Positions 36,433 to 45,411 of a stretch of 64,000 nt of DNA are shown piece by piece; position 1 is the first letter of the stretch, and each line of letters starts with the position of its first letter. The notes beneath the pieces are model-generated. The model was not told the origin of the DNA. It worked only from the letters and a program-made list of their open reading frames with translations, and ran no database searches. A program made the translations under genes and the position numbers. The stretch spans positions 61,334 through 125,333 of the forward strand of contig NZ_JAEH01000010.1 in assembly GCF_000518805.1 (NCBI RefSeq), read 5' to 3'. The stretch is from Shewanella waksmanii ATCC BAA-643 (GTDB lineage: Bacteria > Pseudomonadota > Gammaproteobacteria > Enterobacterales > Shewanellaceae).

Positions 36433-38139
36433 TTAATGACTAGGCTCTGCTTGAGGTGGAAAAGTTAAGGTGACGGTGGTGCCGCCCGTTGGGTTACTGC
36501 TAAAGCTGACATTGCCACCGAGGCGACTGGCCCGCTCATGCATAATGCCAATACCAAAGTGTTGGTCACGCTCTTTGACTTTATCTAGGCCAATACCATC
36601 ATCGCTAATGCTAACGCTGACATCGGTCCCATCTGTTTTGGTGCAACTAATCAAAATTCGCTTAGCCTTAGCGTGTTTTATGGCATTGAGGGTTGCTTCG
36701 CGGGTGAGCTGTAAAACATGGATGTGCTGATGTGCCCCAAGTAACTGCAGCGGCAGTTTATAGTCGAGTTCTATCACAGTGTCAGTTTGGCAGCGCAATT
36801 GCGTGAGCATGACATCAATCGCATGGTTTAAATTAGGATCATCGATGGTTAATCTGAAGGTCGATAATAGTTCGCGCAGTTGCACATAGGCAGTCGTGAC
36901 TCCTTCGTTAATTTCAGCGAGTTGTTGTTCGACTTCAGGGCTACGACAATTGCCATCTAACTGCTTCGATAACAAGTTAACTTGAATTTTAAGGAATGAT
37001 AAAAGCTGCCCAAGTGAGTCATGTAACTCACGGGCAATTACCCCGCGCTCTTCCATTAATGCCAGTTGTTGACGCTGTTCTCCCGCGTTGTAAATAACAA
37101 TTGAGCGCGCCAGCATAATGGCGAAGTTCTCAAACATGGGGTTATTTTCGGTTTCTGGGTTAGCAACTTCTAAGTAGCCGAGTTCATTACTTTCAAAGCT
37201 CAGTGGGTAACGGGTGACGCTTAGATTATCAGTTGGCCAACCGCCATCGGCTTCAATGACTTGTTTGTCTTCATTGTCTTCAGCAATGACCAAACGTAGG
37301 TGGCTTTGTGGTTCGTGGGCTTTGAGCTGATTAAGGGCACTTTGCAATGAGTTGATGTCGAGCTTACCTGAGTGCAGCATCACCAACGTGTCATACAACA
37401 ACTTGAGTTCGTTATTGGCCTTAGTCAGTGCGATGGTTTTCTCTTCAACTTGGGCTTCTAAATCACCATAAAGACGGCTTAATTCCTTGGCACTACTTTC
37501 AAGTGCATGACTAAGTGCCGCTAGTTCAATATAACCTGTTTTAGGTACTTCTACATTAAAGTCGCCTTTAGAGATAGTATTCGCCGACTCCATTAATTGA
37601 TGCAGAGGTTTAACGACTTTTCTTTGGGTAAAACGCACAGCCAGCATGGCAATTAGCAACATGATTGCAAGGCCGGTTATCTGGCTTGCGGCAAGCAATC
37701 TGAGTTTAAAGGCCGCGTGGTGCTCAGTCTCTAGCACTAACAAGTCAATGGTGTCGACAAAGTCTTTTAGCGAGGCGACGTATAATCGTGAATTCTCCTC
37801 GATGATGTAGGTCTTCATGACTCGCCACTTTTGGATCACTAGCTGATATTGATCTTTGAGTGCCTTGGGAGTCGACCATTCCATAGAGCGCCTAAGCGCT
37901 GGGGAATAAAGTGTATTTTCAAATTCACTTATTTTGCTTTCCGCTTCTTTGCTGCCGGAATTAGCATAAAAGAGTAGTCGGTAACTTTGCATTCGCAAGG
38001 ACCCTGAAGCGTTGATCGCGCGCGCATCACCTAAGCTGTATGCCAAGTTGACTAGGGCAAAAGTGGCGAGGCCACTGGACACCAATATGAGCACTAGCAT
38101 CAATCCAAGAATGGTGGAGGTTAAACTGCCTTTTTTCAT
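36433..38139 (-). CDS. narQ: Nitrate/nitrite sensor histidine kinase NarQ
   Basis: NarQ is an inner-membrane sensor of nitrate and nitrite that phosphorylates NarP. The 568-residue protein has transmembrane helices at about 10-32 and 150-170, flanking a periplasmic helical sensor with the P-box DARAINASGSLRMQSYRLL at about 38-56, which contains the nitrate-binding arginine. HAMP (about 172-225), a signalling helix and GAF-like region follow. The HisKA_3 domain carries phospho-acceptor H373 (ARELHDSLGQLL) and an HATPase with DDGIGLD and FGIGIMHERASRLGG. It is divergent from nrfA and upstream of narP. Confidence 0.93.
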   Translation of the reverse strand: MKKGSLTSTILGLMLVLILVSSGLATFALVNLAYSLGDARAINASGSLRMQSYRLLFYANSGSKEAESKISEFENTLYSPALRRSMEWSTPKALKDQYQLVIQKWRVMKTYIIEENSRLYVASLKDFVDTIDLLVLETEHHAAFKLRLLAASQITGLAIMLLIAMLAVRFTQRKVVKPLHQLMESANTISKGDFNVEVPKTGYIELAALSHALESSAKELSRLYGDLEAQVEEKTIALTKANNELKLLYDTLVMLHSGKLDINSLQSALNQLKAHEPQSHLRLVIAEDNEDKQVIEADGGWPTDNLSVTRYPLSFESNELGYLEVANPETENNPMFENFAIMLARSIVIYNAGEQRQQLALMEERGVIARELHDSLGQLLSFLKIQVNLLSKQLDGNCRSPEVEQQLAEINEGVTTAYVQLRELLSTFRLTIDDPNLNHAIDVMLTQLRCQTDTVIELDYKLPLQLLGAHQHIHVLQLTREATLNAIKHAKAKRILISCTKTDGTDVSVSISDDGIGLDKVKERDQHFGIGIMHERASRLGGNVSFSSNPTGGTTVTLTFPPQAEPSH

Positions 38140-38233
38140 TATAAAAACTCGTTAATTACGTCTATACAGTGACAACTAATTCACCATGTTCTACATTAGG
38201 TTAGTGGTGAAGAATTTAACAAACTAGTAAAAA

Positions 38234-38249
38234 TGTGAGCAACAACACG
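38234..38249 (+). promoter_or_regulatory. Candidate CRP half-site upstream of nrfA
   Basis: TGTGA followed six bases later by ACACG, against the CRP consensus TGTGA-N6-TCACA. One arm is perfect and the other matches three of five. Family knowledge that Shewanella nitrite reduction depends on CRP makes it worth noting, but it is weak. Confidence 0.3.
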
Positions 38250-38284
38250 TTTACAAATTGATCTACCGCAAATTTCTATTCGGA

Positions 38285-38300
38285 TACCCCATTGGGGGTA
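38285..38300. promoter_or_regulatory. NarP/NarL 7-2-7 binding site between narQ and nrfA
   Basis: TACCCCATTGGGGGTA is a perfect inverted pair of heptamers (TACCCCA and GGGGGTA, the reverse complement being TACCCCC) separated by two bases, the arrangement bound by NarP and NarL. It lies about 85 bases before the nrfA start and about 145 bases before narQ, so it could control either or both. Confidence 0.75.
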
Positions 38301-38385
38301 TATTTTTACTAGGGGTTTGCAGCTAACTTTGGCCTTGGAGATGTTGTGGTTAATAAGACTACTATAAAAGTAACATGGAGATGAG

Positions 38386-39789
38386 ATGGTGAGAACATTA
38401 AACAAAAAATCCTTTGCACTGAGTGCATTGGTAGCTGCGAGCCTAATGGCCTCGGGCGCGTTCGCACAAACAAGCGAAACAGACCCACGTAATGAAGTAT
38501 ATAAAGATAAATTTTCTAAGCAATATGACAGCTGGCACGCGACTTCTGAAAGTGTTGAAGTGATTGATGCACTAGAAGCTGATCCTAACCTAGTTATCCT
38601 ATGGGCAGGTTACGGGTTTGCTAAAGATTATAACAAAGCACGTGGTCACCACTATGCTGTTACTGATCTACGTGCAACATTACGTACGGGTGCACCAAAA
38701 TCGGCTGAAGACGGCCCAATGCCTATGGCATGTTGGTCTTGTAAGAGCCCAGATGTACCTCGCGTAATTGAAGAGCAAGGTGAAGACGGTTACTTTAGCG
38801 GCAAGTGGGCTAAAGGTGGTGCAGAAATCGTTAATACTATTGGTTGTGGTGACTGTCACGAAAAAGGCAAGTCAAAGCTACGTATCTCGCGTCCTTTTGC
38901 TGAGCGCGGCTTTGAAGCGATTGGTACTCCGTTTGACGAAGCATCACGTAAAGACAAGCAGTCTATGGTTTGTGCTCAGTGTCACGTAGAGTACTACTTT
39001 GAGAAAAACAAAGATCGCAAAGGTTTTGTTAAGTTCCCTTGGGACGGTGGTACTACCGTTGAAGCGATGGAAACTTACTACGATGCATTAGATTTTGCAG
39101 ATTGGACTCACGCTGTATCTAAAACACCAATGCTAAAAGCGCAGCACCCAGGTTATGAAACTTGGAAGCTAGGCATGCACGGTAAGAACAACGTTAGCTG
39201 TACTGACTGCCATATGCCACGCGTGAAAAGCCCAGAAGGTCGTAAGTTTACTGACCATAAAGTGGGTAACCCGTTCGATCGCTTTGAAGAAACTTGTGGC
39301 ACTTGTCACGAGCAAAGCAAAGAGTTCATGGTTAACCTAGATAAAGAGCGTAAAGCTAAGGTTAAAGAGATTCAGCTAAAAGCTGAGAAGCAGTTAGTTC
39401 ATGCTCATTTCGAAGCGGGTGCCGCTTGGAAAGCAGGTGCGACTGAAGCTGAAATGAAGCCTATTTTGACTGATATCCGTCATGCGCAATGGCGCTGGGA
39501 TTATGCAATCGCTTCACACGGTGTTGCATCTCACGCTCCTGATGAAGCACTACGTGTACTAGGCACAGCAGTAAGCAAAGCCGCTGATGCGCGTATTAAG
39601 CTTGCACACTTACTAACAGCTAAAGGTGTTAAACAACCTGTAGCACTTCCTGATATCTCTACTAAAGCTAAAGCACAAGCTGCGCTTGGTATGGATATGA
39701 AGAAGATGAACGCTGATAAGAAAGAGTTCTTAGAAACTGTTGTGCCTAAGTGGGACGAAGAAGCTAAGAAACGCGAAGCAACTTATTAA
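38386..39789 (+). CDS. nrfA: Ammonia-forming cytochrome c nitrite reductase NrfA
   Basis: NrfA reduces nitrite to ammonium with six electrons in the periplasm. The 467-residue protein has a signal peptide (about 1-27, ending AFA) and five haem-binding motifs: the catalytic CWSCK at 116-120 with lysine in place of histidine, and four CxxCH motifs at 154-158, 196-200, 272-276 and 304-308. It also has the [15 protein letters not shown] distal-histidine region of the family. No nrfBCD or nrfH is adjacent, as is usual in Shewanella, where CymA supplies electrons. Upstream there is a NarP-type site. A terminator follows. Confidence 0.97.
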   Translation: MVRTLNKKSFALSALVAASLMASGAFAQTSETDPRNEVYKDKFSKQYDSWHATSESVEVIDALEADPNLVILWAGYGFAKDYNKARGHHYAVTDLRATLRTGAPKSAEDGPMPMACWSCKSPDVPRVIEEQGEDGYFSGKWAKGGAEIVNTIGCGDCHEKGKSKLRISRPFAERGFEAIGTPFDEASRKDKQSMVCAQCHVEYYFEKNKDRKGFVKFPWDGGTTVEAMETYYDALDFADWTHAVSKTPMLKAQHPGYETWKLGMHGKNNVSCTDCHMPRVKSPEGRKFTDHKVGNPFDRFEETCGTCHEQSKEFMVNLDKERKAKVKEIQLKAEKQLVHAHFEAGAAWKAGATEAEMKPILTDIRHAQWRWDYAIASHGVASHAPDEALRVLGTAVSKAADARIKLAHLLTAKGVKQPVALPDISTKAKAQAALGMDMKKMNADKKEFLETVVPKWDEEAKKREATY

Positions 39790-39806
39790 TGACGTTTTAG
39801 AGTGAC

Positions 39807-39837
39807 AAAAGCCCCGATTAAATCGGGGCTTTTTTTT
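39807..39837 (+). terminator. Intrinsic terminator of nrfA
   Basis: Arms AAAAGCCCCGATT and AATCGGGGCTTTT with a long T-run follow nrfA; the downstream gene is convergent. Confidence 0.9.
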
Positions 39838-39844
39838 GAATAAT

Positions 39845-40387
39845 TTATTTGATTAGTTTTAAAAGCGCTTTAAAACGTTCACCCGAGGCGCACTGCTGTA
39901 ATTCAAACAGCAAGGATTCTACATTTGTCAGTTGCGCACCACTTTGTTGCATCATGGTCAGGCCGAGCTGTTTGTTTGCAGCGGTGCGCGATGACACACC
40001 ATCGGCAACAACATGGACATGGTAGCCGGCATCGATCAGTCCGCGATGAGTTTGGTAAACACAGATGTGGGTTTCAATGCCAACTAAGAGTACATGTTGC
40101 CGCTTTAAGGCTGATAACTGAGTGGCAAACTGCTCACAATCCATGGCACTAAAGGTCGACTTAGCAATGGGCGAGCACAATGGACTTAGCTGCTGCTGTA
40201 AAATGTCACTGGTGCTTCCAAGCTTCTCAGGAAGCTGTTCAACCCATAGGATGGGGATATCAAACAGTGCGACCCCACTAATTAGCGTGGCAAGGCTTTG
40301 TTCAAGCTCTGCAGGCTCGATAACGGTTTGAGCTAATTTCCCCTGTACATCCACGAAAACTAATACGCATTCCTCTGCTTTTAACAT
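39845..40387 (-). CDS. Isochorismatase-family cysteine hydrolase
   Basis: This 180-residue cytoplasmic hydrolase has the family's Asp-Lys-Cys triad: VFVDVQGKL near the N terminus (aspartate), the lysine in PIAKSTFSAM, and the nucleophilic cysteine in VGIETHICVYQT. The arrangement is closest to the YcaC-like and nicotinamidase-related hydrolases whose natural substrates are often unknown. Two consecutive ATG codons occur; the second, at 40387, is better placed behind the GAGGAGAGG ribosome-binding site. It is divergent from glnK and convergent with nrfA. Confidence 0.85.
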   Translation of the reverse strand: MLKAEECVLVFVDVQGKLAQTVIEPAELEQSLATLISGVALFDIPILWVEQLPEKLGSTSDILQQQLSPLCSPIAKSTFSAMDCEQFATQLSALKRQHVLLVGIETHICVYQTHRGLIDAGYHVHVVADGVSSRTAANKQLGLTMMQQSGAQLTNVESLLFELQQCASGERFKALLKLIK

Positions 40388-40467
40388 CATCCTCTCCTCA
40401 GGTTACTTGCCGGTCTTGATAGTAACCTAGCAGCAACTTGTGCCAATTAGTATTTGGTCGAATAGTG

Positions 40468-40484
40468 TGCGCCGTGATTGTGCA
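40468..40484 (+). promoter_or_regulatory. NtrC-type site 1 upstream of glnK
   Basis: TGCGCCGTGATTGTGCA matches the NtrC palindrome form GCRC-N7-GTGC. It lies 29 bp, about three helical turns, upstream of a second site. Confidence 0.6.
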
Positions 40485-40496
40485 TGGCTGATATCG

Positions 40497-40515
40497 TCGC
40501 ACTAATTTGGTGCGA
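40497..40515 (+). promoter_or_regulatory. NtrC-type site 2 upstream of glnK
   Basis: TCGCACTAATTTGGTGCGA contains GCAC-N7-GTGC, which fits the NtrC enhancer consensus very well. Confidence 0.68.
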
Positions 40516-40576
40516 ATAGCGAATGTGGTTTCATGGCTGATTTTATTATATTGTTGTTTTTGTTGACTATTTAAAA

Positions 40577-40593
40577 TTGGCCTGATGATTGAA
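40577..40593 (+). promoter_or_regulatory. Candidate sigma54 promoter of glnK-amtB
   Basis: TTGGCCTGATGATTGAA has the -24 TTGGC and a -12 TTGA at the right spacing; the usual final C of TTGC is A. It lies about 45 bases before the glnK start and 65-125 bases after the NtrC sites. Confidence 0.45.
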
Positions 40594-40635
40594 TTGATAT
40601 CTACAGCAAAAATAACAAAGCACTTGGAGGCTGGG

Positions 40636-40974
40636 ATGAAATTAGTCAGCGCAATTATTAAACCATTTAAATTAGACGATGTTCGTGAAGCAATTGCTAG
40701 CGTTGGCATTGAAGGGATGACGGTAACAGAAGTAAAAGGCTTCGGGCGCCAAAAAGGCCATACCGAGCTATACCGCGGTGCGGAATATCAAGTGGACTTT
40801 TTGCCTAAGGTCAAACTTGATATCGCCACCAAGTCTGAGAATGTCGAACTATTAATAGAATCAATTACCGCAGCTGCTCGTACCGGCAAAATTGGTGACG
40901 GTAAAATTTTTGTCACTGACCTCGAGCAAGTCACCCGTATTCGTACCGGTGAACTTGATAACGAAGCACTGTAA
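40636..40974 (+). CDS. glnK: Nitrogen regulatory P-II protein GlnK
   Basis: GlnK is a trimeric P-II signal protein that senses nitrogen and energy state and blocks AmtB. From the ATG at 40636 it has the standard 112 residues. The uridylylated tyrosine of the T-loop is Y51 (YRGAEYQVDFLPK). The other loops (TAAARTGKIGDGKIF and VTRIRTGELDNEAL) are normal. A strong GGAGG ribosome-binding site sits six bases upstream; the in-frame ATG at 40585 overlaps the sigma54-like promoter and is unlikely to be used. amtB starts 11 bases after its stop, so the two form the usual operon. Confidence 0.95.
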   Translation: MKLVSAIIKPFKLDDVREAIASVGIEGMTVTEVKGFGRQKGHTELYRGAEYQVDFLPKVKLDIATKSENVELLIESITAAARTGKIGDGKIFVTDLEQVTRIRTGELDNEAL

Positions 40975-40985
40975 GGAGAATAATA

Positions 40986-42236
40986 ATGGAAGAGTTAGCA
41001 AGCTTAGGTGCAACGGTCACTGAATTGCGTTTCGCTTTAGATACGTTTTACTTTTTGATTTCTGGCGTTCTGGTGATGTGGATGGCTGCGGGATTTGCCA
41101 TGTTAGAAGCGGGATTAGTTCGCTCTAAAAACACCACTGAGATTTTGACTAAAAACGTTTGTCTTTATTCGATTGCCTGTGTGATGTATCTAGTTTTAGG
41201 CTACAACATCATGTATGTCGACAACGTTGAAGGGGGATGGTTACCGTCTTTTGGCGCCATCATTGGTAGCCAAGCCGCTGACGCTGATCATGCATTGGAA
41301 TCTGATTTCTTTTTCCAAGTCGTCTTCGTAGCAACAGCTATGTCAATTGTGTCAGGTGCAGTTGCTGAGCGTATGAAACTTTGGGCTTTCTTAGCATTCT
41401 CAATCGTCCTTACTGGGGTTATCTATCCTATTGAAGGTTACTGGACATGGGGTGGCGGTTTCCTTTCTGAAGCGGGCTTTGTTGATTTCGCTGGTAGTGG
41501 CATTGTTCACATGGCGGGTGCAGCCGCAGCGATTGCAGGTGTGCTATTACTTGGTGCACGAAAAGGCAAGTACAGTGCAAATGGTCAAGTGAATCCAATT
41601 CCTGGTTCTAATCTGCCTATGGCTACTTTAGGTATGTTCATCTTGTGGATGGGCTGGTTTGGCTTTAACGGTGGGTCGCAACTGCTGGTTTCTGATGCAG
41701 AAAATGCGTCTGCTGTGGCTAAGATTTTCGTCAACACTAACTCTGCCGCGGCTTTCGGTGCGATTTCAGCATTAATCGTTTGTAAAATGGTATGGGGCAA
41801 AGCTGACCTAACGATGATCCTTAATGGTGCGTTAGCAGGCTTAGTCGCCATTACCGCTGACCCATTATCTCCATCACTTACCATGGCTGGTGTGATTGGT
41901 CTGGTTGCTGGTGGTCTTGTGGTGTTCTCGATTGTTAGTTTTGATCGCATTAAAATTGATGATCCAGTGGGTGCTATCTCTGTACATGGTGTTGCAGGTT
42001 TCTACGGCTTGATGTTAGTGCCGCTATCAAATCCTGATGCTACCTTTATTGGTCAGATATATGGTGCAGCAGTGATTTTTGCTTGGGTATTCTCTGCCTC
42101 ATTCTGTGTATGGTATGTGCTGAAGAAAACAGTCGGTATCCGTGTTACTGAAGAGGAAGAATACAAAGGTATGGATGCATCAGACTGCGGCATTGATGCT
42201 TACCCAGAGTTTGTCTCGGTAAAAAGTGCTAGATAG
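40986..42236 (+). CDS. amtB: Ammonium transporter AmtB
   Basis: AmtB is a trimeric inner-membrane channel for ammonium uptake. The 416-residue protein has about 11 hydrophobic segments. The twin pore histidines are in SGIVHMAGAAAAIAG and ISVHGVAGFYG. The family stretches AGFAMLEAGLVRSKNTTEILTKN and GWFGFNGGSQL are present. The N terminus goes straight into a membrane helix without an obvious cleaved signal. The AAGGAGA ribosome-binding site overlaps the glnK stop. A terminator follows the gene. Confidence 0.96.
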   Translation: MEELASLGATVTELRFALDTFYFLISGVLVMWMAAGFAMLEAGLVRSKNTTEILTKNVCLYSIACVMYLVLGYNIMYVDNVEGGWLPSFGAIIGSQAADADHALESDFFFQVVFVATAMSIVSGAVAERMKLWAFLAFSIVLTGVIYPIEGYWTWGGGFLSEAGFVDFAGSGIVHMAGAAAAIAGVLLLGARKGKYSANGQVNPIPGSNLPMATLGMFILWMGWFGFNGGSQLLVSDAENASAVAKIFVNTNSAAAFGAISALIVCKMVWGKADLTMILNGALAGLVAITADPLSPSLTMAGVIGLVAGGLVVFSIVSFDRIKIDDPVGAISVHGVAGFYGLMLVPLSNPDATFIGQIYGAAVIFAWVFSASFCVWYVLKKTVGIRVTEEEEYKGMDASDCGIDAYPEFVSVKSAR

Positions 42237-42263
42237 TTTCTAACTTTAAGTTGCACAAATAAT

Positions 42264-42290
42264 AAACAGGGCATTAAGCCCTGTTTTTTT
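42264..42290 (+). terminator. Intrinsic terminator of glnK-amtB
   Basis: Arms AAACAGGGC and GCCCTGTTT with a T-run follow the amtB stop. Confidence 0.87.
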
Positions 42291-42328
42291 ATATCATCAC
42301 TTTACTGGTTACTGTTTTTGGTGATGTG

Positions 42329-42667
42329 ATGAATCGATGTATTAAAGTATGCCTGTTGGTTTTGATGTTGCTTTCAAGCACTTTTGCTGCGCATGCAGGT
42401 CAAGTGGTGGTGCGTAAATCGAGTGAGCCCTTTGATGCCTTTGCTGTGCGCGATCAAGTTAAACAGCAGCATGAATGGCGGGAGGCACTGCGTTATCAGC
42501 AGCAAATCCAAATCCTTCAGTCCTTACCCTTAGGCTGTGTCTTTTTGCCTACTCGGTATTATCGATGTGGCCATATATACTATCGCCCTTATCAATACCA
42601 ACAGCAAGATGTGTATATTCAGGTTGATCCACCGCAACACAATGAGTTGCCCGTAGATGAGCGTTAG
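42329..42667 (+). CDS. Small secreted hypothetical protein
   Basis: This 112-residue protein has a convincing signal peptide (MNRCIKVCLLVLMLLSSTFAAHA). The mature part begins GQVVVRKSSEPFDAFAVRDQVKQQHEW. It includes a charged, glutamine-rich helix and a tyrosine-rich segment with two cysteines (CVFLPTRYYRCGHIYYRPYQYQQQD), which could form a disulfide in the periplasm. I do not recognise the family. The ATG at 42329 follows a GTG in frame at 42326. Confidence 0.6.
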   Translation: MNRCIKVCLLVLMLLSSTFAAHAGQVVVRKSSEPFDAFAVRDQVKQQHEWREALRYQQQIQILQSLPLGCVFLPTRYYRCGHIYYRPYQYQQQDVYIQVDPPQHNELPVDER

Positions 42668-42750
42668 TCACTTTTTGTAACCCTTTTGTCTGCTAACACG
42701 GCATTGTTCTATTATGCTTAATAGGTGTCTATTGCATAGGAGTGCTGATT

Positions 42751-43914
42751 ATGAAGTGGATAATAAGATTACCAAGCATATTCACCGCCTTAATTCTGTG
42801 TGCGTGTACCTCTACCTCGGCGCCCAAACAAGCCAATGTTGAGCCTTATTTTTATGATGAGTATTTTCAAGAGGTTGATGGGTTAGTTCAGCCGGATGAA
42901 TTGTTTCAGTTGCCGGATGAAGCGCGCAAGTCCTTACTATCAGCCTATCAATTAAGTCGTTTGACCCGTGGAAATAATCTCGATACCCACAAATGGTTGG
43001 CAAACTATATTAATGCCGATGACGGGGGTTTTACCTACTATGACAATATGACCAAGATTGCCAGTGAGACGTTTGATACTCGGATGGGAAACTGTTTGTC
43101 TTTGGTGTTGTTGACGGGGTCATTGGCTGATGTCATGGGGGTCAAAGTCGTTTTCCAAGATATCGCCGTTCCGCCCGTGTGGGATAAACAAGGCAGTTTT
43201 TTCCTCGTTAATGGCCATATCAATTTAAAGCTAACTCCAAAGCGCGAAGCAAATACCGTTAACTTGTTATCCAGCTCTGTGCAGATCGATTTTATGCCAG
43301 AACGTGCAGTAAGAGCTTATGGCAAAGAGGTGATTGATAGAGAGACCGTGATGGCGATGTTTTATAATAATGTTGCTGCTGAATCTTTAGTCGTCGGCGA
43401 TTATGATAAAGCTTACGGATTACTGAAAATTGGTTTGAGATTGAAACCAGATTATGTGCCTACCTTAAATACCTTGGCGGTCCTTTATCGCTATAAGAAG
43501 CTACAGCCCCAGGCTGAATCAGTTTATAAGCTTGCTTTAACCTATGATGACGAGGATATGCATACCCTGTATAACTACGCTATTTTACTGGCATCGCAGG
43601 ACCGGCTAACTGAGTGGGCTGAAGTTCACAAGGTATTAGAGTTAGCACGTATTAGAAACCCCTATTATTACTACGATATGGCGCAGCAAGCGTATTTCGA
43701 AATGCAATATGAAGAAGCCGTGGTGTGGTATGAACGTGCCGTAGAAAAAGCGGATTATCGCCATGAGTTTTATTTTGGCTTGTCTCGAGCTTACTGGGCA
43801 ACAGGAGATGAGAGAAGAGCCAAAAATAGCTTAGAAAAAGCGTTGGCTTTAACAGCTGATGATGGCAGTAAACAGCGTTATCAAGCTAAATTGCATGCTA
43901 TGCAAGGTCATTAG
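42751..43914 (+). CDS. TPR lipoprotein with transglutaminase-like N-terminal domain
   Basis: This 387-residue predicted lipoprotein has a lipobox (LCAC, C19). Residues about 45-190 resemble a transglutaminase-like fold, with a candidate cysteine in RMGNCLSLVLLTGSLADVMGVK and a histidine in FFLVNGHINLKL. The C-terminal half is at least four tetratricopeptide-like repeats (VVGDYDKAYGLLKIGLRLKPDY, PTLNTLAVLYRYKKLQPQAE, HTLYNYAILLASQDR, EFYFGLSRAYWATGDERRA). Such proteins usually scaffold envelope complexes. A ribosome-binding AGGAG sits nine bases before the ATG at 42751. Function unknown. Confidence 0.8.
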   Translation: MKWIIRLPSIFTALILCACTSTSAPKQANVEPYFYDEYFQEVDGLVQPDELFQLPDEARKSLLSAYQLSRLTRGNNLDTHKWLANYINADDGGFTYYDNMTKIASETFDTRMGNCLSLVLLTGSLADVMGVKVVFQDIAVPPVWDKQGSFFLVNGHINLKLTPKREANTVNLLSSSVQIDFMPERAVRAYGKEVIDRETVMAMFYNNVAAESLVVGDYDKAYGLLKIGLRLKPDYVPTLNTLAVLYRYKKLQPQAESVYKLALTYDDEDMHTLYNYAILLASQDRLTEWAEVHKVLELARIRNPYYYYDMAQQAYFEMQYEEAVVWYERAVEKADYRHEFYFGLSRAYWATGDERRAKNSLEKALALTADDGSKQRYQAKLHAMQGH

Positions 43915-44293
43915 CCATTGTGAACTGTTGTGAGGCGCTGCCTGCGAGTGGCTTTATACCGCTTGCGGCGGTGCCTCCCAAGGTTCAAATTCGTAAGCGT
44001 CATTGTTTGAGTCGGTTGTCATAAAATTGTTATTTTATCTTTCACAGCCATAATTTCCCCCAAACTTGGCTTCATTGTCAGTTTTAATTTTGTCTTCCCT
44101 AAGTCAAAGCGCTTGCTGCCGTTATAGTAAATTGGCAGTAAGCCTTTTTATTGTTTTTAAAAACATCAGGTTATTAATAATTTATTATTATTATTAGTTC
44201 TTGCTTGCAAATGGAGGGATTACTGATAAATTGGAGTCAGTATTGCAAGAGAGAGATGTTATTTTTTAGCTGTTTTTTCGGAGTTTAAACACC
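43915..44293. other. Intergenic region upstream of aroG
   Basis: This AT-rich stretch of about 380 bases contains a TTA triplet repeated five times at 44182-44196. I looked for TyrR boxes (TGTAAA-N6-TTTACA), common before DAHP synthase genes, and saw none. No reading frame is credible. Confidence 0.5.
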
Positions 44294-45346
44294 ATGTATT
44301 ACCAGAATGATGATGTACGCATTAATAAAATTAAAGAGTTATTGCCACCAGTGGCGATCCTCGAGCGATTTCCAGCGTCAGAGCGTGCATCAGCAACGGT
44401 TTTTAATGGTCGTCAAAACATTCATAAAATACTGCAAAAACAAGATGATCGCTTGCTAGTTGTGATTGGTCCATGTTCAATCCATGACCCCAAGGCCGCG
44501 TTAGAGTATGGTCAGCGTTTAGTACAGCTTAGAGAAAAGTATCAAGACCAGCTAGAAGTGGTCATGCGAGTCTACTTTGAAAAGCCGCGCACGACTGTGG
44601 GATGGAAAGGCTTGATTAACGATCCCTACATGGACAACAGTTTTAAGCTTAATGATGGTTTGCGTACTGCGCGTAAGTTGCTATTAGATCTTAATGATCT
44701 TGGCATTCCAACAGCGGGTGAGTTTCTCGATATGATCACGCCCCAATATGTCGCTGATTTAATGTGCTGGGGTGCTATTGGTGCACGTACCACGGAATCT
44801 CAAGTCCATAGAGAGCTTTCGTCTGGACTGTCTTGTCCGGTGGGCTTTAAAAATGGTACTGACGGTACGATTAAGATCGCGATTGATGCGATAGGGGCTG
44901 CCAGTGCACCGCACCATTTCCTATCGGTCACTAAGTATGGCCATTCAGCGATTGTAGAGACTAAAGGTAACCCTGATTGCCATATCATTTTACGTGGTGG
45001 CAAACAGCCCAACTACAGTGCAGAAGATGTGGCGGAAATTACCTCACAGCTTAATGCGGCCAAGCTGGCCAATAATATTATGATCGATTTTAGCCATGCT
45101 AATAGCAGCAAGCAGTTTAAAAGACAGTTAGTTGTGGCTGAGGATGTATCGGCACAAATTAGCGCTGGTGATAAAGCCATTTTCGGTGTGATGGTGGAGA
45201 GTAACCTAGTAGAAGGTCGCCAAGATTACATTGAAGGGCAACCGTTATGCTATGGCCAAAGTATTACCGATGCTTGTATTGGCTGGGATGACACAGAGCA
45301 GATGTTAGCAATGCTAAATCAGAGCGTGATAAACCGTCGCGGTTAA
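44294..45346 (+). CDS. aroG: 3-deoxy-7-phosphoheptulonate synthase AroG-type
   Basis: This enzyme joins phosphoenolpyruvate and erythrose-4-phosphate, the first step of the shikimate pathway. The 350-residue type I protein is collinear with E. coli AroG: MYYQNDDVRINKIKELLPPV, VVIGPCSIHDP (metal-ligand cysteine C61-region), YFEKPRTTVGWKGLINDP, GARTTESQVHRELSSGLSCPVGFKNGTDG and IMIDFSHANSSKQ. The N-terminal similarity to AroG suggests phenylalanine-type feedback control. A GGAG ribosome-binding site precedes the ATG. Own terminator follows. Confidence 0.94.
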   Translation: MYYQNDDVRINKIKELLPPVAILERFPASERASATVFNGRQNIHKILQKQDDRLLVVIGPCSIHDPKAALEYGQRLVQLREKYQDQLEVVMRVYFEKPRTTVGWKGLINDPYMDNSFKLNDGLRTARKLLLDLNDLGIPTAGEFLDMITPQYVADLMCWGAIGARTTESQVHRELSSGLSCPVGFKNGTDGTIKIAIDAIGAASAPHHFLSVTKYGHSAIVETKGNPDCHIILRGGKQPNYSAEDVAEITSQLNAAKLANNIMIDFSHANSSKQFKRQLVVAEDVSAQISAGDKAIFGVMVESNLVEGRQDYIEGQPLCYGQSITDACIGWDDTEQMLAMLNQSVINRRG

Positions 45347-45374
45347 CGGTGTTAAACCGCTTAAAATAACGAAT

Positions 45375-45402
45375 AAAAAAGGAGGCTAAAGCCTCCTTTT
45401 TC
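45375..45402. terminator. Bidirectional terminator after aroG
   Basis: Arms AAAAAAGGAGGC and GCCTCCTTTT lie between aroG and the convergent small gene. Confidence 0.87.
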
Positions 45403-45411
45403 TGTTTGGTG

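Noticed and set aside
38196..38405. Minus-strand frame between narQ and nrfA
   Set aside because: It overlaps the NarP site and the start of nrfA, has no conserved look, and is probably chance.
44182..44196. Five TTA repeats upstream of aroG
   Set aside because: A short AT-rich microsatellite; no evidence of function or phase variation, as it lies well before the gene.
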